A program made the translations under genes and the position numbers. Shown here in pieces: positions 13,447 through 17,392 of a stretch of DNA of 17,392 nucleotides (within the stretch, counting starts at the first letter, position 1; every line of letters starts with the position of its first letter). The notes beneath the pieces were generated by a model that was not told the origin of the DNA, searched no databases, and worked only from the letters and a program-made list of their open reading frames with translations. This stretch comes from Deltaproteobacteria bacterium (GTDB lineage: Bacteria; Desulfobacterota; DSM-4660; Desulfatiglandales; Desulfatiglandaceae). The stretch is taken from the NCBI GenBank assembly GCA_018644785.1, contig JABGPV010000089.1, positions 1 to 17,392 of the forward strand, in the 5' to 3' direction.

Positions 13447-14661
13447 ATGAATACAGCCCCCACAACTCCTTCAACAATCGGCGACGGTACAGTCAAGGGA
13501 CATGACGCCGCGCTCGAACCCGATAAATCGGGGAACGTGCCGCTATATGATCCGGACACAACCATTCCCTCCGATGCCATTTCCGACTCTCTCATCGAGA
13601 ATTTCCCAACCCCCTTTTTCACCGTTGACCGAAACCTGGTGATCACCCGCATGAACAAGCCCCTCGAAGAGCTTTCAGGGTACGGTAAAGATGAGGTGGT
13701 CGGTAAAATGAAGTGTTCTGAACTGTTGCGTACGGTACAGTGTAATACATCGGAGTGTTTGCTCGAGCAGTCCATGAAACAGTCCATGCGCATGGCGGGT
13801 GTCAGGAAAACAATCAACAATCGCAGTGGCGAAGAAATCCCCATCCTGGTCAATGCCTCCGTCATCACCGACACCTCCGGCCGCGTACTGGGCGGATTTG
13901 AGGCATTTCAGGATATTTCCGAAATCGAGACCGCACGAAAAGAGGCGGAGCAGGCCAGGCTTCGAATGCTCCAGGCCGAAAAGCTCGGTGCCGTCGGGCG
14001 ATTTGCCACGGGCCTTGCCCATGAGATAAACAGCCCCCTGACCGGCATCCTGAATTACAGCGATCTGCTCCTGAAGGAAAATGGCGAAGACCCAAGGGTG
14101 CGGGAGGATCTGGAGAACATCATCGAGCAGGCGGTCAGGTGTAAGGACATTTTTACCAGGCTTTCCATATTGAGCCAGCAGCCGCTTATTGCTTCGAGCC
14201 TGGCGGATATCAAAAATGTCCTTGACATCTGTGTGGAAAACTGTGCCCATCTCACCCTGTCAGAGTCCGTGACCTTAATTCATGACCCTCCGGAAGCGAT
14301 TCCCCGGGTGAGAGGACACGAAAATCTCCTCATTCAGCTATTCGACATCCTCATTGTCAACGCCGTTGATTCCCTGTCCGGCAGCGGCAGTGTTGCGGTT
14401 TCAGCGGGATTCGACCCGGATCGCCAGATGGTTTTTGTCGAGATCGAGGACACGGGACACGGCATCCCCAATGAGCTGAAAACACGGATTTTTGAGCCTT
14501 TTTTTACCACCAAACCCGCCGGTAAAGGGGCCGGCCTCGGACTGTCCATCGCCCACGAGATCATCAGTTTACACAGGGGCGATATCGAAATTGAATCATC
14601 TACGTCGGGGGGAACGGTTTTCACTGTCAGGTTGCCCCTTGAATCCATTGAGGATGATTAA
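13447..14661 (+). CDS. Soluble PAS sensor histidine kinase (NtrB/AtoS type)
   Basis: 404 residues. PAS domain about 45-160, containing Cys90, Cys99 and Cys104 in the segment KMKCSELLRTVQCNTSEC; this spacing recurs in PAS domains of deltaproteobacterial NtrB-like kinases and could hold a redox or metal centre. A coiled linker (160-180) leads to HisKA with GLAHEINSPLTG (His192). The HATPase has Asn305, DTGHGIP (335-341) and GAGLGLS (361-367). No transmembrane segment or signal peptide, so cytoplasmic. The ATG at 13447 follows AAGGAA with 6 nt spacing. The sigma-54 activator at 14768 (106 bp downstream, with a repeat array between) is the expected phosphorylation target. Kinase call is firm; the signal is unknown. 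Confidence 0.95.
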   Translation: MNTAPTTPSTIGDGTVKGHDAALEPDKSGNVPLYDPDTTIPSDAISDSLIENFPTPFFTVDRNLVITRMNKPLEELSGYGKDEVVGKMKCSELLRTVQCNTSECLLEQSMKQSMRMAGVRKTINNRSGEEIPILVNASVITDTSGRVLGGFEAFQDISEIETARKEAEQARLRMLQAEKLGAVGRFATGLAHEINSPLTGILNYSDLLLKENGEDPRVREDLENIIEQAVRCKDIFTRLSILSQQPLIASSLADIKNVLDICVENCAHLTLSESVTLIHDPPEAIPRVRGHENLLIQLFDILIVNAVDSLSGSGSVAVSAGFDPDRQMVFVEIEDTGHGIPNELKTRIFEPFFTTKPAGKGAGLGLSIAHEIISLHRGDIEIESSTSGGTVFTVRLPLESIEDD

Positions 14662-14665
14662 AGAT

Positions 14666-14706
14666 GAACGTCGAACGTCGAACATCCAACGTCCAACATC
14701 GAATGG
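14666..14706. repeat. Heptamer array of [GC]AAC[GA]TC type (5 copies)
   Basis: GAACGTC, GAACGTC, GAACATC, CAACGTC, CAACATC in direct succession, then GAATGG. It starts 4 bp after the stop codon of the kinase gene. The period is 7 bp, as in the TGAAACT array, but the unit sequence is different. It separates the kinase from its regulator. Confidence 0.85.
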
Positions 14707-14767
14707 TAAAAAAGCCGAATTTAAATTGTGTTTCTCAGACGCTTGAACGTGCAAACGGTTACAAAAT

Positions 14768-16144
14768 ATGAGTGTGGATAAGCCCTTCAAGGTGCTGATT
14801 GTTGACGATGATAAAGCCATCCGCACCAGTATGTCCCGAGCCATAAAGACCATGGATCTTCCCGTCACTGCGGTTGAGGACGGAAATGCGGCCCTTAGTA
14901 TCATGGCCGCCGAGCGCTTTGACATCGTTTTTCTGGACAATATCCTGCCCGATATGAAAGGGGCCCAGATTCTGGCACGGATACATGAACTTTATCCGGG
15001 AACAGCTGTCATGATGATGACGGCGTACCCCGCCGTGGAAGATGCCGTTTTATCCATGAAGCTCGGCGTCATCGATTATCTGGTGAAACCCTTCCGGTTG
15101 GAAGATGTGGAAAATCACGTATCAAAGTGTTTGGATGTGTTGAGTGAACGGGCCGAAGCCGGGGGACAAACCCGCTCGATCGGTCCAAAAGAAGAAAGAA
15201 CGCTGAACAAAATCATAGGAAACAGCGGAATTGTTCGAACCATGAAGGAAACCATTCGCAGCATTGCCGCAACCGACAGCACCGTCCTGATCAGCGGAGA
15301 GAGTGGCACGGGTAAAGAACTGGCGGCGCGCGCGATTCATGAACTCTCCGCCAGATCCGACAATCATTATGTCCCCCTCGATTGTTCTTCCCTTGTGGAA
15401 AACCTGCTCGAAAGCGAGCTTTTCGGTCATGTTCGCGGGGCCTTCACCGGAGCTGATGGGGAAAAGACGGGTCTTCTAGAAATTGCCGACAAGGGGACTT
15501 TCTTTTTTGACGAAATCAGCAACCTCACCATGAAAATCCAGAGCAAGCTCTTAAGGGTTATTCAGGAGCGTGAATACATGAAGGTGGGCAGCCAAAAACG
15601 GCATAAGGTGGATATTCGCATCATTTCAGCCTCCAACATCGATCTGGAACACGCCGTGAGGCGCGGGACCTTCCGAAACGACCTGTTCTACCGCATCAAG
15701 GTGGTTCCGATCCACATGCCACCCCTGCGGAACCGGGACAAGGACATTCCCATTCTCCTGGACTATTATCTGAAAAGATTCAATGCATCCTGCAACCGGA
15801 ATGTGGAAGGGTTCTCCGAGGAAGCCATGGACGTCCTGACCACCTACCCTTACCCCGGCAATATCCGGGAACTCAAACACCTGGTCGAACAGATCGTGGT
15901 ACTGAACGGTTCCCCTGAAATCGGCGTCAAAGATCTTCCGCCCAACATAACCCAACGAAAGGGAATGTTTCATCTTCCCACCGGCAATGATATGAGTTTA
16001 CAAGAGCTCGAAAAAAAGTATATTTCCTTTATTTTGGGCCGGACAAGGGGCATGAGGGGACAGGCGGCCGCCATACTGGGCATCAATCGAAAAACCCTCT
16101 CCCACAAGATCACCAAATATGGCATTCCAGTTGACGATGCGTAG
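14768..16144 (+). CDS. NtrC-family sigma-54-dependent response regulator
   Basis: 458 residues in the standard order. REC (5-120): acidic Asp13-15, phospho-acceptor Asp57 in FLDNILPD, Lys107. AAA+ ATPase (about 148-380): Walker A GESGTGKE (177-184), sigma-54 contact loop GAFTGA (224-229), Walker B FFFDE (245-249), and C-terminal lid with YPGNIRELK (362-370). Fis-type helix-turn-helix at about 425-450 (GQAAAILGINRKTLSHKI). All residues needed for ATP-driven sigma-54 activation are present, so it should be an active transcription activator once phosphorylated. No clear Shine-Dalgarno precedes the ATG at 14768. Its partner is presumably the adjacent kinase. A sigma-54 promoter at 7500 is the only strong candidate target in the window. 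Confidence 0.97.
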   Translation: MSVDKPFKVLIVDDDKAIRTSMSRAIKTMDLPVTAVEDGNAALSIMAAERFDIVFLDNILPDMKGAQILARIHELYPGTAVMMMTAYPAVEDAVLSMKLGVIDYLVKPFRLEDVENHVSKCLDVLSERAEAGGQTRSIGPKEERTLNKIIGNSGIVRTMKETIRSIAATDSTVLISGESGTGKELAARAIHELSARSDNHYVPLDCSSLVENLLESELFGHVRGAFTGADGEKTGLLEIADKGTFFFDEISNLTMKIQSKLLRVIQEREYMKVGSQKRHKVDIRIISASNIDLEHAVRRGTFRNDLFYRIKVVPIHMPPLRNRDKDIPILLDYYLKRFNASCNRNVEGFSEEAMDVLTTYPYPGNIRELKHLVEQIVVLNGSPEIGVKDLPPNITQRKGMFHLPTGNDMSLQELEKKYISFILGRTRGMRGQAAAILGINRKTLSHKITKYGIPVDDA

Positions 16145-16278
16145 ATTTGTCGCATTTTCCGGTAAAATTTTCCCCCAAGACAAAAAACTATTTTAATCCG
16201 AGACGTTTACCTCGCAAACGCCATTCCGGATGCGTAAAAACACCCCCCCCACTGCCCTTTGAAATCATTCTAAATCGT

Positions 16279-16320
16279 AACCGTTCACAGGGGGCAGGGG
16301 ACAGTTGTCAGGGGGCAGGG
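16279..16320. repeat. Dispersed intergenic repeat, copy 2 (AACCGTTCACAGGG type)
   Basis: Begins AACCGTTCACAGGGGGC, includes ACAGTTGTCAGGGG, and contains GGGGGCAGGG twice. It matches copy 1 at 8879-8914 over most of its length, in the same orientation. Confidence 0.6.
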
Positions 16321-16390
16321 TGAAATATGGTTGGACGGGGCTTTGTTGGCGTGATTCTTGCGTGACAGAGGATTCAAAACGCAGCGAGAA

Positions 16391-16464
16391 GGGCGGACAC
16401 ATAGGTCCGCCCCTACGGACCTGCGAATCAAAGGATTGGGTGGGTAGGGGCAGTGTGTCTGCCC
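16391..16464. repeat. Paired palindromic repeat units (GGGCGGAC type)
   Basis: GGGCGGAC (16391-16398) and GTCCGCCC (16405-16412) form a perfect 8-bp stem with a 6-nt loop. A second hairpin, GGGCAG-TGTGT-CTGCCC, lies at 16448-16464. The facing ends CCCCTAC (16410-16416) and GTAGGGG (16444-16450) are also complementary, so the two units are head to head. It resembles REP-like elements that are widespread in bacterial intergenic DNA. Confidence 0.75.
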
Positions 16465-16529
16465 GGTTGGCGGTCCGGCGATTGTTGTACTGAAATGGTC
16501 ACGTTTTGTTCTATGTCACTTTGTTTGTA

Positions 16530-16559
16530 TTGCACCCAACGAATGTAACGATTTTATAT
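16530..16559 (+). promoter_or_regulatory. Candidate promoter for the LRAT-type gene
   Basis: TTGCAC (16530-16535) and TTATAT (16554-16559) are 18 bp apart, 17 bp before the TTG start at 16577. The spacing would leave a very short leader, and the -10 match is moderate. Confidence 0.3.
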
Positions 16560-16576
16560 GTGGGAGCAAACGTTCA

Positions 16577-17032
16577 TTGTTCATCAAATTGCACAGATCA
16601 CGATCCGCCCGTTTGTCCGAAGAAGACCTCTTACCGGGAGATCATATCTACGTTAAACGAAGCAGTCGGTTCTATAAGCACCATGGGATCTACATGGGTG
16701 ATGGAAAGGTTATCCATGTGAGCGGTTCCGTACGAGAAAAAGTATCCCCGGAAGTTCGTGAAAGCGATTTATCTTTGTTTTTGAAGGGAAAATCGCCAAA
16801 AAAAATGACGTACCATAATAGGCTCCCCGCATCCGAAACCATCCGTACTGCGAAAAAGCTGCTTCGAGACGGAAGCTATTCCATGATATTGAACAATTGC
16901 GAGCATTTTGCCGCATATTGTGCAACCGGGAAAAAGAAAAGCATGCAGGTAAGGAAAATCGTGGCAGGATTGAGTACCGCCGCAACCGGGATTGTCATCT
17001 TAGTATTGACCAAAAAAGTATTTCGCCGATAG
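16577..17032 (+). CDS. LRAT/H-rev107-type (NlpC/P60 superfamily) protein with C-terminal membrane anchor
   Basis: 151 residues. The fold is read from LLPGDHIYVKR (18-28), YKHHGIYMGDGKVIHV (33-48) and NNCEHFAAYCATGKKKSMQV (106-125). In the lecithin:retinol acyltransferase family the catalytic residues are His, His and Cys; by alignment these are His35, His47 (12 apart, as in the human PLAAT enzymes) and Cys108 in NCEHF. Family members act as thiol acyltransferases or phospholipases A on lipids. Residues 128-146 (KIVAGLSTAATGIVILVLT) form a C-terminal hydrophobic segment ending in Lys/Arg, a tail anchor as in animal homologues. No signal peptide, so a cytoplasmic face is likely. The TTG start at 16577 has GGGAG 10 nt upstream and is the only start codon in frame upstream of the domain; the exact start is uncertain. 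A cation-efflux gene follows after 23 bp. Confidence 0.88.
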   Translation: MFIKLHRSRSARLSEEDLLPGDHIYVKRSSRFYKHHGIYMGDGKVIHVSGSVREKVSPEVRESDLSLFLKGKSPKKMTYHNRLPASETIRTAKKLLRDGSYSMILNNCEHFAAYCATGKKKSMQVRKIVAGLSTAATGIVILVLTKKVFRR

Positions 17033-17055
17033 ATCGAATACTCTGGCAATAAATC

Positions 17056-17392
17056 ATGACTGAAAAAACCCTTTCGATCGAACAAAAGGAATGGAGAAGG
17101 AAATGGGTGGTTCTTTTCTCCGCGCTCGAGTCCCTCGTTGAAAGCGGAATCAAGCTGGCAGCTGCTCTTTTTACCGGGAGCGTCGGTCTGTTGGCCGATT
17201 CCATTCATTCCGCAGCGGACGTGGCCGGGTCCATCATGGTCTGGATCGGCGTCCGTCTGGCCACTCACAAGTTTAAGCGCTTCCCCTACGGGTTTTACAA
17301 GATAGAGAATTTACTGGCTCTTTTCATAGGATTTGCCGTTCTGTACGGCGCTTATGAAGTGTTCCAGATCTTCTTGTCCGGAAAGAGCGTTT
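17056..17392 (+). CDS. Cation diffusion facilitator family transporter (partial, N-terminal)
   Basis: 112 residues are visible before the window ends. After a polar start, hydrophobic segments lie at about 17-40, 42-68 and 84-108, as in the first helices of cation diffusion facilitators. The metal-site helix reads GLLADSIHSAADVAGS, with His51 and Asp55 in the H-x3-D arrangement typical of Zn-type members, followed by the family motif FPYGFYKIENL (76-86). These proteins export Zn, Co, Fe or Mn from the cytoplasm by proton exchange. The second metal-site helix and the C-terminal domain lie beyond the edge, so the substrate cannot be told. ATG at 17056 is 23 bp after the LRAT-type gene, with a weak ribosome binding site, so co-transcription is likely. 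Confidence 0.93.
   Translation, partial: MTEKTLSIEQKEWRRKWVVLFSALESLVESGIKLAAALFTGSVGLLADSIHSAADVAGSIMVWIGVRLATHKFKRFPYGFYKIENLLALFIGFAVLYGAYEVFQIFLSGKSV

Larger units (their letters stand above)
16145..16576. other. Repeat-rich intergenic region
   Basis: 432 bp after the regulator gene. It holds a run of eight C (16243-16250), the second AACCGTTCACAGGG repeat, and a pair of palindromic units (both listed). A weak 5-bp stem (CGTTT/AAACG near 16204-16220) is the only terminator-like element and lacks a T-tract. A 62-codon frame at 16305-16493 is repeat-derived and not called. The last 80 bp are AT-rich and may hold the promoter of the next gene. Confidence 0.7.

Noticed and set aside
16305..16493. 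62-codon frame
   Set aside because: It consists mainly of the palindromic and G-rich repeats and has no start signal.

Overview
The window reads as chromosomal DNA of a Gram-negative, probably anaerobic Desulfobacterota (deltaproteobacterial) relative. This is inference, not proof. It rests on the density of multi-domain hybrid histidine kinases, an NtrC-type sigma-54 activator next to a soluble PAS kinase, a DUF5320 plus NifX/orange-protein-type gene pair as in anaerobes, and abundant short 7-bp intergenic repeats. No rRNA, tRNA, CRISPR array, transposase or phage gene was seen.

Layout. Positions 1-7253 (minus strand) hold an apparent signalling operon: an HDOD protein, a complete hybrid kinase (PAS-HisKA-HATPase-REC-REC-HPt), and, 4 bp further on, a GAF/PAS/PAS kinase that runs off the left edge. 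The last protein begins with three tandem copies of a domain I cannot name. The divergent 7254-7569 region carries a strong sigma-54 (-24/-12) promoter match reading right. Positions 7570-8805 (plus) hold three small genes: a DUF5320-like protein, a protein with a GGGQ repeat tail, and a NifX/dinitrogenase FeMo-cofactor-family protein with a Gly/Arg-rich tail. Positions 9022-9570 encode an unrecognised all-helical protein. Positions 9616-11719 (minus) hold a partner-switching pair: a STAS anti-anti-sigma protein and a REC-PP2C phosphatase-HATPase fusion. Positions 12142-16144 (plus) hold a five-helix membrane protein, a soluble PAS histidine kinase with a Cys cluster, and an NtrC-family response regulator. 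Positions 16145-16576 are repeat-rich intergenic DNA. Positions 16577-17032 encode an LRAT/H-rev107-type protein with a C-terminal membrane anchor, followed by the start of a cation diffusion facilitator (to the right edge).

How it may fit together. At least four signalling modules lie side by side: a phosphorelay with HDOD output, partner switching, a two-component sigma-54 activator system, and a sigma-54-type promoter driving the NifX-like operon. The simplest hypothesis is that the kinase/NtrC pair (13447-16144) activates the promoter near 7500. In Desulfovibrio the orange-protein (NifX-domain) operons are sigma-54 dependent with a dedicated activator, which gives a precedent. The most unusual items are the glycine-rich trio under a sigma-54 promoter, the triplicated sensory domain, the structured leader at 12052-12115, the LRAT protein, and heptamer repeat arrays that begin at or just after stop codons and in one case supply the next ribosome binding site.
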